DNA of 64,000 nt, from positions 248,001 to 312,000 of the forward strand of contig NZ_JACHNY010000001.1 of the NCBI RefSeq assembly GCF_014199625.1. Direction: 5' to 3'. This document shows, piece after piece, positions 54,084-63,660 of the stretch. The stretch comes from Sphingomonas abaci (lineage in GTDB: Bacteria > Pseudomonadota > Alphaproteobacteria > Sphingomonadales > Sphingomonadaceae). Made by a program: the position numbers and the translations under genes. Every line of letters starts with the position of its first letter. Positions within the stretch are counted from its first letter, which is position 1. Below the pieces are notes generated by a model that saw nothing but the letters and a program-made list of their open reading frames with translations, had not been told where the DNA came from and made no database searches.

Positions 54084-54775
54084 CAGCCCTCGGAAGCCAA
54101 CCGATATCCGGCGCCCCGGACCGTATGCAGGATGGGCGAGCCGAAGCCCTCCTCCAGCTTGCGCCGCAGGCGGCCGATATGGACGTCGACGACGTTCGAG
54201 CCTGGGTCGAAGTGATAATTCCAGATCTTCTCCAGCATCATCGTGCGGGTGACGACCTGCCCGGCATGGCGAGCCAGGAACTCCAGCAGGTTGAACTCGC
54301 GCGCGCCCAGCGGGATGGTGCGTCCCGCGCGGGTGACGTGGCGCGCGAGCAAATCGATCTCCAGGTCGCCGACCGACAGCCGGGTCTTCTGCGGTTCGGA
54401 TGCCGCCCGGTCCGAACGGCGGACCAGCGCCTCGATCCGCGCCGACAGTTCGGCGAAGGAGAAGGGCTTGCACAGATAATCGTCGGCGCCCGCCTTGAGC
54501 CCGTCGACCCGGTCGTCGACCGCGGCGAGCGCGGACAGCACCAGCACCGGCGTCGCGATGTTCGCCGCCCGCAGCGCGCCGGTCATCGCCAGCCCGTCCA
54601 GCCCCGGCAACATGCGGTCGACGATGATGAGGTCGAATATGCCTTCGCTGGCCAGGAACAGGCCGTCGCGGCCATCGCTGGCGGTCTCGACCGCATAGCC
54701 CGCCTCGCCCAGTCCCTTGGCCAGATAGGCGGAGGTGGAGGCATCATCCTCGACGATCAGGATCTTCCGGTTCAC
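54083..54775 (-). CDS. OmpR/PhoB-family response regulator
   Basis: Protein of 230 residues. The receiver domain has VEDD near the N-terminus and the acceptor Asp53 in IIVDRMLPGLDG, with the Lys in DYLCKPFSFAEL. The C-terminal winged helix shows GREFNLLEFLARHAGQVVTR-like order (here GAREFNLLEFLARH, VVTRTMMLEKIW) and DVHIGRLRRKLEE. GTG 54775 is used because GGAG lies 6 bases upstream and the family N-terminus begins at NRKILIVEDD. It is coupled to the kinase gene. The pair is inserted between adk and rpsM. Confidence 0.88.
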   Translation of the reverse strand: MNRKILIVEDDASTSAYLAKGLGEAGYAVETASDGRDGLFLASEGIFDLIIVDRMLPGLDGLAMTGALRAANIATPVLVLSALAAVDDRVDGLKAGADDYLCKPFSFAELSARIEALVRRSDRAASEPQKTRLSVGDLEIDLLARHVTRAGRTIPLGAREFNLLEFLARHAGQVVTRTMMLEKIWNYHFDPGSNVVDVHIGRLRRKLEEGFGSPILHTVRGAGYRLASEG

Positions 54776-54801
54776 GACAGACTCCGTAAGAGGGCTCCCG
54801 T

Positions 54802-54840
54802 AAACGGGAAAGGCCGGCGAGAACCAAGTCCTCGCCGGCC
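54802..54840 (-). terminator. Probable terminator downstream of adk
   Basis: On the minus strand the perfect 10-base stem GGCCGGCGAG/CTCGCCGGCC (54812-54821 and 54831-54840, 9-base loop) is followed by TTTCCCGTTT. It lies about 185 bases past the adk stop and 27 bases before the response regulator start, so it would separate the secY-adk transcript from the two-component genes. The T-run is interrupted, so efficiency is uncertain. Confidence 0.6.
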
Positions 54841-55024
54841 CTACGGCACCCCCGGGAGTGTCGGGCACCGATCTGTCTATCTCGATCGAACCGCGCCGGG
54901 CGGGCGGTCCTGTCGTCCGGAACTCACCGGCGATGGGACAGAGATAGACCTCGGGATCGATCAGCGCGGTGACGGCGACATGACAATATGTTCATGATCT
55001 CCAGCCGCGCCGTGGGCATCGACC

Positions 55025-55669
55025 TCAGCGATCCAGGATCGCCGCGATCTGGCCGGCGACGACGTCCATGTCCGCCATGCCATCGACCCGGCTGACCAGC
55101 CCGCGCGCTTCGTAGAAGGGCAGGATCGGCGCGGTCTTGGCACGGTACTCGACCATGCGCGTCGAAACGGTTTCGGCATTGTCATCGGGCCGACGCTTGA
55201 ACTCGGACGAGCCGCACACGTCGCACACGCCCTCGACCGCCGGCCGCTTGAACCGGTCGTGGTAGCCGGTGCCGCACGACGCACAGGTGAAGCGCCCGAC
55301 GATCCGCTCGATGAGCGCCGCCTCGTCCACCTCCAGCTCGACGACATGGTCGAGCCGCTGCCCGCGCTCGCTCAGCAAGAGATCGAGCGCCTCGGCCTGG
55401 GCGGTGGTGCGCGGATAGCCGTCGAAGATCGCGCCCGAGGCCACGCCCTGGTCCAGCCGCTCGCCGATCAACGCAGAGACGATCGCGTCCGACACCAGCT
55501 CGCCCGCGTCCATGACCGCCTTGGCCTGCTGACCGACGGGCGTCCCGGCGTTCACCGCCGCGCGCAGCATGTCGCCCGTCGATAGCTGGACCATGCCCCG
55601 ATCCGTCACCAGACGCGCCGCCTGCGTGCCCTTGCCCGCTCCCGGCGGACCCAGCAGGATGATGTTCAC
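55025..55669 (-). CDS. adk: Adenylate kinase, zinc-LID form
   Basis: Enzyme of 214 residues that interconverts AMP, ATP and ADP. The P-loop is LGPPGAGKGTQA, AMP-binding residues are in STGDMLRAAV and FDGYPRTTAQAEAL, and the LID region carries Cys-x2-Cys twice (CASCG ... CDVCG), the structural zinc site of the long form. GTG 55669 is the start (VNIILLGPPG); the frame upstream belongs to the shadow of secY. It lies 41 bases after secY, as in most bacteria. Confidence 0.96.
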   Translation of the reverse strand: MNIILLGPPGAGKGTQAARLVTDRGMVQLSTGDMLRAAVNAGTPVGQQAKAVMDAGELVSDAIVSALIGERLDQGVASGAIFDGYPRTTAQAEALDLLLSERGQRLDHVVELEVDEAALIERIVGRFTCASCGTGYHDRFKRPAVEGVCDVCGSSEFKRRPDDNAETVSTRMVEYRAKTAPILPFYEARGLVSRVDGMADMDVVAGQIAAILDR

Positions 55670-55710
55670 CGTCGCATTCCCCTTGTTCACGCCCGTGCCA
55701 TGCGCCCGCC

Positions 55711-57057
55711 TCAGCGGGTGCGCCCGCCCTTCAGCTTCGACTTCTTGATCAGATCGCCATATTGATGCGCCAGCAGATGCGACTGGATCTGCGTGACCGT
55801 GTCCATCGTCACGTTGACCACGATCAGCAGGCTGGTGCCGCCCAGATAGAAGGGGATCGACAGCGCGCTGACCAGATATTCCGGCAGCAGGCAGATCACC
55901 GTCAGATAGGCGGCGCCGATCACCGTGATTCGCGTCAGCACATAGTCGAAGTAGTTTTCCGTGTTCTTGCCCGGCCGGATGCCCGGCACGAAGCCGCCAT
56001 AGCGCTTCAGATTGTCCGCCGTCTCCTCGGGGTTGAACACCACCGCCGTGTAGAAGAAGGAGAAGAAGATGATGCCGGCGGCGTAGAGCGCCATGTAGAC
56101 CGGGCTGCCATGCTGCAGATACTGGTTGAGCGAGATGATGAAGTCGCCCCAACGGCTCTCGCCGGCGGTGTGCTGGCCCGCAAACTGGCTGATCGTCAGC
56201 GGCATCAGCAGCAGCGACGAGGCGAAGATCGGCGGGATCACGCCGGCCGTGTTGATCTTCAGCGGCAGATGGCTGCGATCCGCCTGCATCCCGCGCTGCG
56301 TCTGGCGCTTGGGATACTGGATCAGGATGCGGCGCTGCGCGCGCTCCATGAAGCAAATGAACAGCACGAGGCCGATCACGGCGACGATGATGCCGATCAG
56401 GCGCAGGGGATCGAGGCTGCCGGTGCGGCCGCCCTCCAGCAGGTTGAACAGCGTCGTCGGCAAGTGCGCGACGATGCCGGCCATGATGATCAGCGACACG
56501 CCGTTGCCGATGCCGCGGCTGGTGATCTGCTCGCCCAGCCACATCAGGAACATGGTACCGCCGATAAGGCTAATCACCGCCGAGACGATGAAGATCGTTC
56601 CCGGCTGGACCACCGCCCCGCCCGCTTCCATGCCACGGGCGATGAAGAAGCCCTGGATCGCGGTCAGCGCGACCGTGCCGTAGCGGGTATACTGGTTCAG
56701 CTTCTTGCGGCCGCTCTCGCCTTCCTTCTTGGTCGCGGCGAGCTGCGGGACCAGCGAGGTGGCCAGCTGCACGACGATCGACGCGGTGATGTATGGCATC
56801 ACGCCCAGCGCGATCAGCGAGGCACGCGAGAGCGCGCCGCCCGAGAAGGTGTTGAAGAAGTCGAGCACGCCTCCCTGCGTACGGCTCGCCAGCCCGGCGA
56901 GACCGACGGGGTCGATGCCCGGCAGCGGCACATAGCTGAGCAGGCGGAACACGATCAGCGCGCCGATGGTGAACCACAGCCGCTTCTTGAGGTCGGTGGC
57001 CTGGGCGAATTTCCCCAGGCTGATGCTTTGCGCCATTCGGTCGGCTGCGGTTGCCAT
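55711..57057 (-). CDS. secY: Preprotein translocase subunit SecY
   Basis: Inner-membrane channel protein of 448 residues with ten transmembrane helices. Characteristic segments are LPGIDPVGLAGL, GIMPYITASIVVQL-like (ALGVMPYITASIVVQLA), GNGVSLIIMAGIVAHLP and the C-terminal cytoplasmic MDTVTQIQSHLLAHQYGDLI. It forms SecYEG with SecE and SecG for protein export. ATG 57057 is taken as start (MATAADRMAQSIS); ATG 57036 is an alternative. It lies between rplO and adk. Confidence 0.96.
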   Translation of the reverse strand: MATAADRMAQSISLGKFAQATDLKKRLWFTIGALIVFRLLSYVPLPGIDPVGLAGLASRTQGGVLDFFNTFSGGALSRASLIALGVMPYITASIVVQLATSLVPQLAATKKEGESGRKKLNQYTRYGTVALTAIQGFFIARGMEAGGAVVQPGTIFIVSAVISLIGGTMFLMWLGEQITSRGIGNGVSLIIMAGIVAHLPTTLFNLLEGGRTGSLDPLRLIGIIVAVIGLVLFICFMERAQRRILIQYPKRQTQRGMQADRSHLPLKINTAGVIPPIFASSLLLMPLTISQFAGQHTAGESRWGDFIISLNQYLQHGSPVYMALYAAGIIFFSFFYTAVVFNPEETADNLKRYGGFVPGIRPGKNTENYFDYVLTRITVIGAAYLTVICLLPEYLVSALSIPFYLGGTSLLIVVNVTMDTVTQIQSHLLAHQYGDLIKKSKLKGGRTR

Positions 57058-57218
57058 GCGATGATTCGTCCTGGAAACAAAAACGGCGGGATGCGTTTGC
57101 CCGCTCCCGCCGTTCATATAGGCACCCGTGCGGGCTTGTCTAATGCCTACACGGTCGAACCGTCCCGGCCTTCGCGCGACCGTGGCCGCGTCGTCACACC
57201 GGGACGGCCGCTACCGGA

Positions 57219-57761
57219 TCAGGCCTTGAACGACGCCTTGTGCGCCTGGCGCTCACGATACTTCACGCCCTTCTTGGCGGCGGCCTTCTCGGCGGCCGGC
57301 ACGACGGTCGGCACTTCGACCGAACCGCCGGCCGCCTCAACGGCGCTGCGCGCACCGGCCGAGACGCCCGCGACCAGGAAGCTCAGCTTCGCCGAGAAAT
57401 CGCCCTTGGCGAGAAGACGGACACCGTCCTTGCCACCACGCGCCAAGCCGGCCGCCTTCAGCGCGGCATGGTCGATCGTGCCGTCGGTCGACAGCTTGCC
57501 AGCATCGACCGCCTTCTGGATCGCGCCCAGGTTCACCTCGGCATAGTCCTTGGCGAAGATGTTGTTGAAGCCGCGCTTCGGCAGACGCATGTGGAGCGGC
57601 ATCTGGCCGCCTTCGAAGCCGGCGATGGACACGCCCTCGCGGCTCTTCTGACCCTTGACGCCGCGGCCGCCGGTCTTGCCCTTGCCCGAGCCGATGCCGC
57701 GACCGACGCGGATCTTGGACTTGCGGGCACCTTGATTGTCGCGGAGTTCGTTGAGCTTCAT
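57219..57761 (-). CDS. rplO: 50S ribosomal protein L15
   Basis: Protein of 180 residues. The N-terminus [20 protein letters not shown], the Gly/Arg-rich [18 protein letters not shown] and [17 protein letters not shown] are the L15 hallmarks. The C-terminal tail is longer than in E. coli (144 residues) and Ala/Lys-rich. It follows rpmD by 168 bases that contain a terminator and a promoter-like element, so it may head its own transcript with secY and adk. Confidence 0.97.
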   Translation of the reverse strand: MKLNELRDNQGARKSKIRVGRGIGSGKGKTGGRGVKGQKSREGVSIAGFEGGQMPLHMRLPKRGFNNIFAKDYAEVNLGAIQKAVDAGKLSTDGTIDHAALKAAGLARGGKDGVRLLAKGDFSAKLSFLVAGVSAGARSAVEAAGGSVEVPTVVPAAEKAAAKKGVKYRERQAHKASFKA

Positions 57762-57809
57762 GATTGCACTCGCTTTCGCTTTTGACGCGCTGTTGGATGG
57801 AAGCGGCGG

Positions 57810-57838
57810 CCCATAACGGGGAGTCGCCCGCTTGTCGA
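57810..57838 (-). promoter_or_regulatory. Candidate promoter for rplO-secY-adk
   Basis: On the minus strand TCGACA (57833-57838) and TATGGG (57810-57815) are spaced by exactly 17 bases and lie about 50 bases before the rplO start, just after an intrinsic terminator. Match to a sigma-70-like consensus is moderate. Confidence 0.4.
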
Positions 57839-57868
57839 GCGAAGATGTCACCGCCATTGCCACAATGC

Positions 57869-57902
57869 AAAAGGGCGGCGTCGGTCGAAACCGACGCCGC
57901 CC
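57869..57902 (-). terminator. Intrinsic terminator between rpmD and rplO
   Basis: On the minus strand a perfect 12-base stem, GGGCGGCGTCGG/CCGACGCCGCCC (57873-57884 and 57891-57902) with a 6-base loop, is followed by TTTT (57869-57872). It lies 27 bases after the rpmD stop and would split the spc gene set into two transcripts. Confidence 0.85.
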
Positions 57903-57929
57903 CTTCCGGCGCATGAGAGATGCGGGGCC

Positions 57930-58106
57930 TCAGCCCTGCACTTCGACCATGTGCTGGACCTTGCGGATCATGCCACGAACCTCGGGGCTGTCCTCAAGCT
58001 CGCTCACCTTGTGCATCTTGTTGAGGCCAAGGCCGATCAGCGTCGCACGCTGATCCTTGGTGCGGCGGATCGGCGAACCGGTCTGCTTGATCTTGATCGT
58101 CGCCAT
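57930..58106 (-). CDS. rpmD: 50S ribosomal protein L30
   Basis: Protein of 58 residues beginning [20 protein letters not shown] and ending VQHMVEVQG. The [20 protein letters not shown] segment is the L30 signature. It lies 6 bases after the rpsE stop and is followed by a strong terminator. Confidence 0.96.
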   Translation of the reverse strand: MATIKIKQTGSPIRRTKDQRATLIGLGLNKMHKVSELEDSPEVRGMIRKVQHMVEVQG

Positions 58107-58112
58107 GTCAGC

Positions 58113-58913
58113 TTACTCCGTGATCGCCGCGGCTTCCGCCTCGGCCACCTGCGCCGTGGCGCCCTGGCCGCGACCCAGCAGGTCCGCGATCTTCTTGCCA
58201 CGACGCTGTGCGACCGCCTTGGGGCTGGTCTGCTCGGTCAGGGCGCCGAAGGTGGCGCGGATCATGTTATAGGGGTTCGACGTGCCCACCGACTTCGTCA
58301 CCACGTCAGCGACGCCGAGCGATTCGAAGATGGCGCGCATCGGACCGCCGGCGATGATGCCGGTGCCCTGCGGGGCCGAGCGAAGCGTCACGCGGCCGGC
58401 GCCGAAATGGCCGTTCGCGTCATGGTGCAGCGTACGACCGTCCTTGAGCGGCACACGGACCATCTTCTTCTTCGCCGAGGCAGTCGCCTTGGAAATGGCT
58501 TCCGGCACTTCGCGCGCCTTGCCATGACCGAAGCCGACCCGGCCCTTGCCGTCGCCCACGACGACCAGCGCCGCGAAGCCGAAGCGCTTGCCGCCCTTCA
58601 CCGTCTTCGAGACGCGGTTGATGTGGACCAGCTTCTCGATCAGCTCCTCGCCGCCATCGTCCTGACCGGGACCGCCGCGACCGCGACCGTCACGCCCACC
58701 GCGACCACCGTCGCGACCGCCACGGTTGCCGCCCGGGCCACCACGACCGCCGCCCTGGCCGCCACGACCGCCCTGGCCACCGCGACCACGACCGCCGCCC
58801 TGACCCTGATAGCCGCCACCGGTGTTGCCGGTGTTAGCGCCGGCGTCGCCGGCGGAAGCCTCAACCGCGGCGGGAGCGCCGGGCTGCGACTGGATATCGT
58901 TGGTATCAGCCAT
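58113..58913 (-). CDS. rpsE: 30S ribosomal protein S5 with long RGG-rich N-terminal extension
   Basis: Protein of 266 residues against about 167 in E. coli. The S5 core starts near residue 88 ([20 protein letters not shown]) and includes [20 protein letters not shown] and [20 protein letters not shown]. The first 87 residues are a low-complexity extension, mostly Gly and Arg with repeated RGG/GGR units ([20 protein letters not shown]). This is expected to be disordered and RNA-binding. The start at ATG 58913, 2 bases after the rplR stop, is the only well-placed one, so the extension is very likely translated. S5 lies at the mRNA entry side and affects decoding accuracy. Confidence 0.95.
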   Translation of the reverse strand: MADTNDIQSQPGAPAAVEASAGDAGANTGNTGGGYQGQGGGRGRGGQGGRGGQGGGRGGPGGNRGGRDGGRGGRDGRGRGGPGQDDGGEELIEKLVHINRVSKTVKGGKRFGFAALVVVGDGKGRVGFGHGKAREVPEAISKATASAKKKMVRVPLKDGRTLHHDANGHFGAGRVTLRSAPQGTGIIAGGPMRAIFESLGVADVVTKSVGTSNPYNMIRATFGALTEQTSPKAVAQRRGKKIADLLGRGQGATAQVAEAEAAAITE

Positions 58914-58915
58914 TC

Positions 58916-59266
58916 TTAGAACTCCAATCCGGCTTCACGCGCGGCCTCGGCCAGCGCCTTCACGCGGCCGTGGAAGAGGAAGCCACCACGGTCGAACACG
59001 ACCTGGGTGACGCCGGCGGCCTTGGCGGCCTCCGCGACGCGACGACCGACGGCCGACGCGGCATCGCAGTTCGCCGTCGAGCCCTCGTGGCCCGCCAGCG
59101 TCGAGGCCGACGCGACCGTACGGCCCGCGACATCGTCGATCACCTGCGCATAGATGTGCTTGCCCGAGCGATGCACGGACAGGCGCGGACGCGTCCCGGC
59201 GCGCGCACGGAGCGCGGTACGATTGCGCCGACGGCGCTTCTCGAACAGAGAGAGACCCTTGGTCAT
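58916..59266 (-). CDS. rplR: 50S ribosomal protein L18
   Basis: Protein of 116 residues. [20 protein letters not shown] and [20 protein letters not shown], followed by [16 protein letters not shown], are the L18 blocks that bind 5S rRNA. Its start overlaps the rplF stop by one base. Confidence 0.97.
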   Translation of the reverse strand: MTKGLSLFEKRRRRNRTALRARAGTRPRLSVHRSGKHIYAQVIDDVAGRTVASASTLAGHEGSTANCDAASAVGRRVAEAAKAAGVTQVVFDRGGFLFHGRVKALAEAAREAGLEF

Positions 59267-59799
59267 TACTTCTTCTTCCCTTCCTTGCGGAAGATGAACT
59301 CGCCGTCGTACTTGATGCCCTTGCCCTTATAAGGCTCAGGCTTGCGCCAGCGACGGATCTCGGCGGCCAGCTGGCCGACCTTCTGCTTGTCCGAGCCGCT
59401 GATCTCGACGGTGGTGGCGTCCGGCGTCTTCACCTCGAGGCCTTCCGGCACGTCGATGTTGACGTCGTGGCTGTAGCCGAGCTGCAGCTTCAGGGTCTTG
59501 CCCTGGGCCGCGGCGCGATAGCCGACGCCCGTGATGACCAGCTTCTTCGAGAAGCCGGTGGTGACGCCCGTCACCAGGTTCTGCACCAGCGTGCGCTGCA
59601 TGCCCCAGAAGGCACGGGCGCGCTTCGTGTCGTTCGCCGGCTGCACCGAGATACCGTCCGCCTGGACGTCATAGGTGATCTCGTCGGCGAGCGGCAGCGT
59701 CAGGGTGCCCTTGGGGCCCTTCACGCTCAGGACGCGGTCAGCGATGGCGGCGGTCACGCCGGCCGGAACCGGGACGGCCTTCTTACCAATGCGGCTCAT
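59266..59799 (-). CDS. rplF: 50S ribosomal protein L6
   Basis: Protein of 177 residues starting [20 protein letters not shown], with the duplicated L6 fold and the C-terminal signature [16 protein letters not shown]. It sits at the base of the L7/L12 stalk. One-base overlaps link it to both rpsH and rplR. Confidence 0.97.
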   Translation of the reverse strand: MSRIGKKAVPVPAGVTAAIADRVLSVKGPKGTLTLPLADEITYDVQADGISVQPANDTKRARAFWGMQRTLVQNLVTGVTTGFSKKLVITGVGYRAAAQGKTLKLQLGYSHDVNIDVPEGLEVKTPDATTVEISGSDKQKVGQLAAEIRRWRKPEPYKGKGIKYDGEFIFRKEGKKK

Positions 59800-60194
59800 C
59801 AGAAGACCTCCGCAAGCACTTCGCCGCCGACATTCTGCTCGCGCGCTTCCGCGTCGGAGAGAACGCCATTGGGCGTCGAGACGATGGTGATGCCCAGGCC
59901 GTTCATGACGCGGGGCAGCTCCTGCGAACCGCTATAGACGCGACGGCCGGGCTTCGAGACGCGCGCGACATGCTTGATCGCGGGCTGGCCCTCGAAATAC
60001 TTCAGCTCGATGCGCACGCCGGCGGCGGGGCCCATCTGCTCTTCGGAATAGCCGCGAATATAGCCTTCGCGCTGCAGCACGTCGAGGACGCGGACGCGCA
60101 GCTTCGACGCGGGGCTCAGGACGGAGTCCTTCCGCGCGCGCTGGCCGTTGCGGATGCGGGTGAGCAAATCACCCAGGGGATCGGTCACTGCCAT
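59799..60194 (-). CDS. rpsH: 30S ribosomal protein S8
   Basis: Protein of 131 residues with [20 protein letters not shown] at the N-terminus and the signature [20 protein letters not shown] near the C-terminus. S8 binds the central domain of 16S rRNA and in E. coli represses the spc operon through its mRNA. The start is 10 bases after rpsN. Confidence 0.97.
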   Translation of the reverse strand: MAVTDPLGDLLTRIRNGQRARKDSVLSPASKLRVRVLDVLQREGYIRGYSEEQMGPAAGVRIELKYFEGQPAIKHVARVSKPGRRVYSGSQELPRVMNGLGITIVSTPNGVLSDAEAREQNVGGEVLAEVF

Positions 60195-60204
60195 TGAACT
60201 ATCC

Positions 60205-60510
60205 TTACCAGCTCGACTTGGTGACGCCGGGGATCAGGCCCTTGTTGGCCAGATCGCGGAGCTGCACGCGGCAGAGACGGAACTTGCGGTAATAGGCGCG
60301 CGGACGGCCGGTGGTCTCGCAGCGGTTGCGGATCCGGGTCGGGTTGCCGTTGCGTGGCAGCTCGGCCATCTTGAGACGCGCGATGAGACGATCGGTCTCG
60401 CTCAGCGACTCGTCATTGGCCTGGGCCTTCAGCTTCGCCAGCTTCGGCGCGTACTGCGCAACCAGCTTCTTGCGACGCTCGTTCTTGTTGATCGAACTCA
60501 GTTTCGCCAT
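60205..60510 (-). CDS. rpsN: 30S ribosomal protein S14 (zinc-free form)
   Basis: Protein of 101 residues, the long form without the Cys-x2-Cys zinc ribbon. The C-terminal [20 protein letters not shown] and [17 protein letters not shown] are conserved. It lies 63 bases after rplE. Confidence 0.97.
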   Translation of the reverse strand: MAKLSSINKNERRKKLVAQYAPKLAKLKAQANDESLSETDRLIARLKMAELPRNGNPTRIRNRCETTGRPRAYYRKFRLCRVQLRDLANKGLIPGVTKSSW

Positions 60511-60573
60511 GGACTTAAGCTCTTCCTTGAAAAGCCCCTCCCCCGCCGATCAAGCGGGAGAGAGGGTAGAATG

Positions 60574-61158
60574 TCAGGCCGCCTTCTTCTCTTCGGCGGA
60601 CTCTTCCAGCGGGAACGGGAAGCCGAACAGACGAAGCAGCTCGCGCGCCTCCTCGTCGGTCTTCGCCGTGGTGGTCACGATCACATCCATGCCGCGCACC
60701 TTGTCGATGCGGTCATAGTTGATCTCGGGGAAGATGATCTGCTCCTTGATGCCGCAGGCATAGTTGCCGCGACCGTCGAAGCTCTTGGGGTTCAGGCCAC
60801 GGAAGTCGCGCACGCGGGGCAGCGCGATCGTGATGAAGCGGTCGAGGAACTCGTACATGCGCTCGCGACGCAGCGTGACCTTCACGCCGATCGGCATGCC
60901 CTCACGCAGCTTGAACTGCGCGATCGACTTCTTCGCCTTGGTGATCACCGGCTTCTGGCCCGCGATCAACTCCATTTCGGACGCAGCCTGGTCGACGCGC
61001 TTCTTGTCCTGGGTGGCCTCGCCGACGCCCATGTTCAGCACGATCTTCTCGATGCGGGGAATCTGCATCGCGTTCTCGTAGCCGAACTTCTCCTGCATCG
61101 CCTTGACGATGCGGTCCTCGTAAATGCCCTTCATCCGGGGCTTGTAGGCATCAGCCAT
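60574..61158 (-). CDS. rplE: 50S ribosomal protein L5
   Basis: Protein of 194 residues. Signature segments are [40 protein letters not shown] and [20 protein letters not shown]. It binds 5S rRNA and contacts S13. The tail after GFPF is Glu/Lys-rich ([10 protein letters not shown]). It overlaps rplX by 8 bases. Confidence 0.97.
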   Translation of the reverse strand: MADAYKPRMKGIYEDRIVKAMQEKFGYENAMQIPRIEKIVLNMGVGEATQDKKRVDQAASEMELIAGQKPVITKAKKSIAQFKLREGMPIGVKVTLRRERMYEFLDRFITIALPRVRDFRGLNPKSFDGRGNYACGIKEQIIFPEINYDRIDKVRGMDVIVTTTAKTDEEARELLRLFGFPFPLEESAEEKKAA

Positions 61159-61468
61159 CGATCTTCTCCCCGGTCTTCACGGCCACGCGGACCTTCTTGC
61201 CGTCCTGCGTATCGAAACGGACGCGGGTCGGCTTGCCGTCGGCGGTCACGTGCGCGACCTTCGAGACGTGCAGCGGAGCCTCAACCTTCTCCAGGCCGCC
61301 CTGCGGGTTCGCCTGGGTCGGCTTGCGGTGACGGGTCGCGACGTTGACGCCGCCCACGATCACCTTGCCGTCCTTCGGCATCGACTGGGTGACGGTGCCG
61401 GTCTTGCCCTTGTCCTTGCCGGACAGGACGACGACCTTGTCGCCCTTCTTGATCTTCGCAGCGCCCAT
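61151..61468 (-). CDS. rplX: 50S ribosomal protein L24
   Basis: Protein of 105 residues with the KOW motif [20 protein letters not shown] and the following [18 protein letters not shown]. It starts assembly of the large subunit. It overlaps rplN by one base and rplE by 8. Confidence 0.97.
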   Translation of the reverse strand: MGAAKIKKGDKVVVLSGKDKGKTGTVTQSMPKDGKVIVGGVNVATRHRKPTQANPQGGLEKVEAPLHVSKVAHVTADGKPTRVRFDTQDGKKVRVAVKTGEKIDG

Positions 61469-61836
61469 TACAGCACCTCCGGAGCCAGCGAGATGATCTT
61501 CATGTGCTTCTTGCCACGCAGCTCGCGCACGACCGGGCCGAAAATACGGGTTCCGATCGGCTCCTCGTTCTTGTTGACCAGGACTGCGGCGTTGCCGTCG
61601 AAGCGGATGGTCGAGCCATCGGCGCGGTGGATATCCTTGGCGGTGCGGACGATGACGGCGCGATGGACGTCACCCTTCTTCACCTTGCCGCGGGGCTGCG
61701 CTTCCTTGATGGACACGACGATGATGTCGCCGACGCTGGCCGTCCGGCGCTTGGAACCGCCAAGCACCTTGATGCACTGAACCCGCTTCGCGCCGCTGTT
61801 GTCAGCGACGTCGAGATTGGACTGCATCTGGATCAT
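61468..61836 (-). CDS. rplN: 50S ribosomal protein L14
   Basis: Protein of 122 residues, exactly the usual length, from ATG 61836 ([20 protein letters not shown]). [20 protein letters not shown] and the [20 protein letters not shown] end are conserved. It follows a terminator-like hairpin after rpsQ and therefore probably heads the spc transcript. Confidence 0.97.
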   Translation of the reverse strand: MIQMQSNLDVADNSGAKRVQCIKVLGGSKRRTASVGDIIVVSIKEAQPRGKVKKGDVHRAVIVRTAKDIHRADGSTIRFDGNAAVLVNKNEEPIGTRIFGPVVRELRGKKHMKIISLAPEVL

Positions 61837-61886
61837 GGATCCTGCTTCCTTCTCTTCATGGGGTGGATACCGACCCAACCCCGCCT

Positions 61887-61927
61887 AAAAATAACGACCC
61901 CCGGCGCGGACAATCCGCACCAGGGGG
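61887..61927 (-). terminator. Probable terminator between rpsQ and rplN
   Basis: On the minus strand a stem of about 13 pairs with one bulge and a 3-base loop (arms at 61914-61927 and 61898-61910) is followed by TCGTTATTTTTAG, a T-rich run. It lies about 90 bases after the rpsQ stop and marks a boundary between the S10-type and spc-type gene sets. Confidence 0.7.
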
Positions 61928-62017
61928 AGCGGCGCCTTTAGCCACTCCGGACACGAAAGGCAATGCCCTTCGCTCCTGCCTTTTGATGACGGGCCCGACC
62001 GGAGCCGGGCCGCGCGA

Positions 62018-62290
62018 TCAGGCGTCGACGTCGACCCGGTCGGGGGTCGCGTGGGTGTTCACCCGCTCGATCACCTTCCAGGTCTTCAGCTTGGAGAGCG
62101 GCGCGATCTCTTCGATGCGCACGGTCTCGCCGGCCTTGTACTCGTTCGCCTCGTCATGGGCGTGATACTTCTTCGAGCGGCGGATGATCTTGCCGTAGAG
62201 CGGGTGCTTTACCTTACGCTCGACATTCACCACCACCGTCTTGTCGCCCTTGTCGGAGACGATCAGTCCGGTCAGCACGCGCTTGGGCAT
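62018..62290 (-). CDS. rpsQ: 30S ribosomal protein S17
   Basis: Protein of 90 residues with [20 protein letters not shown] and the conserved [20 protein letters not shown]. It binds 16S rRNA helix 11. It lies 12 bases after rpmC and is the last gene before the terminator at 61887. Confidence 0.97.
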   Translation of the reverse strand: MPKRVLTGLIVSDKGDKTVVVNVERKVKHPLYGKIIRRSKKYHAHDEANEYKAGETVRIEEIAPLSKLKTWKVIERVNTHATPDRVDVDA

Positions 62291-62302
62291 GTGCTCGGTT
62301 CC

Positions 62303-62506
62303 TTACTTGGCGGACGCGGCGCGGGTGCGCTGCGTCTGCAGGGTCTTGATGCGCGCGATGTCGCGACGGACTTCGCGGACGCGGCTCGGCTTTTCGAGCT
62401 GGCTCGTCGCCGCCTGGAAGCGGAGGTTGAACTGCTCGCGCTTCAGCTGCGCCAGGCTCTCGTTGAGCTGGTCGTCGCTCTGGCCGTTATAGTCGGTGTT
62501 GGCCAT
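62303..62506 (-). CDS. rpmC: 50S ribosomal protein L29
   Basis: Protein of 67 residues made of two long helices; [20 protein letters not shown] and [17 protein letters not shown] are typical. It lies at the tunnel exit near the SRP and trigger factor docking site. It overlaps rplP by one base. Confidence 0.96.
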   Translation of the reverse strand: MANTDYNGQSDDQLNESLAQLKREQFNLRFQAATSQLEKPSRVREVRRDIARIKTLQTQRTRAASAK

Positions 62507-62940
62507 TACTCGCCTCCGAGGTGGCTGGTGTCGCCCAGGCGGGCGACGACCTTGGTCTTGATCGGCAGCTTCATCGCCGCACGCTCGAACGCTTCGGCGG
62601 CCAGACGGCCGTCGACACCGTCGAGCTCGAACAGGATGCGGCCGGGCTTGACGCGGGCGGCCCAGAACTCGGGCGAACCCTTACCCGAGCCCATGCGGAC
62701 TTCGGCGGGCTTGGACGAGACCGGCACGTCCGGGAACACGCGGATCCACAAACGGCCCTGACGGCGGATGTGGCGGGTGATGGCGCGGCGGGCGGCCTCG
62801 ATCTGACGCGCGGTCAGACGCTCGGGCTCCATCGCCTTCAGGCCATAGGCACCGAAGTTGAGCGCGGTGCCCCCCTTCGCGTCGCCATGGATGCGGCCCT
62901 TGAACGCCTTGCGGAACTTGGTGCGCTTCGGTTGCAGCAT
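62506..62940 (-). CDS. rplP: 50S ribosomal protein L16
   Basis: Protein of 144 residues beginning [20 protein letters not shown]. The [20 protein letters not shown] and [20 protein letters not shown] blocks are invariant L16 features near the A-site. It lies 12 bases after rpsC. Confidence 0.97.
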   Translation of the reverse strand: MLQPKRTKFRKAFKGRIHGDAKGGTALNFGAYGLKAMEPERLTARQIEAARRAITRHIRRQGRLWIRVFPDVPVSSKPAEVRMGSGKGSPEFWAARVKPGRILFELDGVDGRLAAEAFERAAMKLPIKTKVVARLGDTSHLGGE

Positions 62941-62952
62941 TGCTTCTATTCC

Positions 62953-63660
62953 TTAGCGACGGTCATCGCGCGCCGGGCGCACGCCGGAGGTCTGAGCCTC
63001 CATCATGAGCCGGTCGGTCGCCATCGGGTCGTGACCCAGGATCTCGCCCTTGAAGACCCAGACCTTGACGCCGCACACGCCGTAGGACGTGTGCGCCTCG
63101 GCCTCGGCATAGTCGATGTTCGCGCGCAGCGTGTGCAGCGGAACGCGACCTTCGCGATAGCTCTCGGAGCGGGCGATTTCGGCGCCGCCCAGACGGCCAC
63201 CGCAATACACCTTGATGCCATCGGCACCCAGGCGCATCGCCGATTGCACCGCGCGCTTCATCGCCCGGCGGAACGCGATGCGGCGCTCCAGCTGGTCGGC
63301 GATGCCCTGCGCGACGAGACGGGCATCGACCTCCGGCTTGCGAATCTCGACGATGTTGAGCGAGACGTCGGACGAGGTCATCGCCCCGATCGTCTTGCGC
63401 AGCCTCTCGATGTCGCCGCCCTTCTTGCCGATGATGACGCCGGGACGCGCCGCAAAGATCGAGATGCGGCACAGCTTGGCCGGACGCTCGATCACGACCT
63501 TGCTGATCGCGGCCTGCGGCAGGTTCTTCATGATGTACTGGCGGATCTTCAGATCCTCCAGCAGCAGACGGCCATAGTCCGCGCCTTCGGCGAACCAGCG
63601 GCTGTCCCAGGTGCGGTTGATCTGCAACCGCATCCCGATCGGATTGCTCTTGTGACCCAT
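62953..63660 (-). CDS. rpsC: 30S ribosomal protein S3
   Basis: Protein of 235 residues. [20 protein letters not shown] opens it; the KH domain carries [20 protein letters not shown]; the C-terminal domain has [20 protein letters not shown] and ends in a charged tail. S3 helps form the mRNA entry helicase. It overlaps rplV by one base. Confidence 0.97.
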   Translation of the reverse strand: MGHKSNPIGMRLQINRTWDSRWFAEGADYGRLLLEDLKIRQYIMKNLPQAAISKVVIERPAKLCRISIFAARPGVIIGKKGGDIERLRKTIGAMTSSDVSLNIVEIRKPEVDARLVAQGIADQLERRIAFRRAMKRAVQSAMRLGADGIKVYCGGRLGGAEIARSESYREGRVPLHTLRANIDYAEAEAHTSYGVCGVKVWVFKGEILGHDPMATDRLMMEAQTSGVRPARDDRR

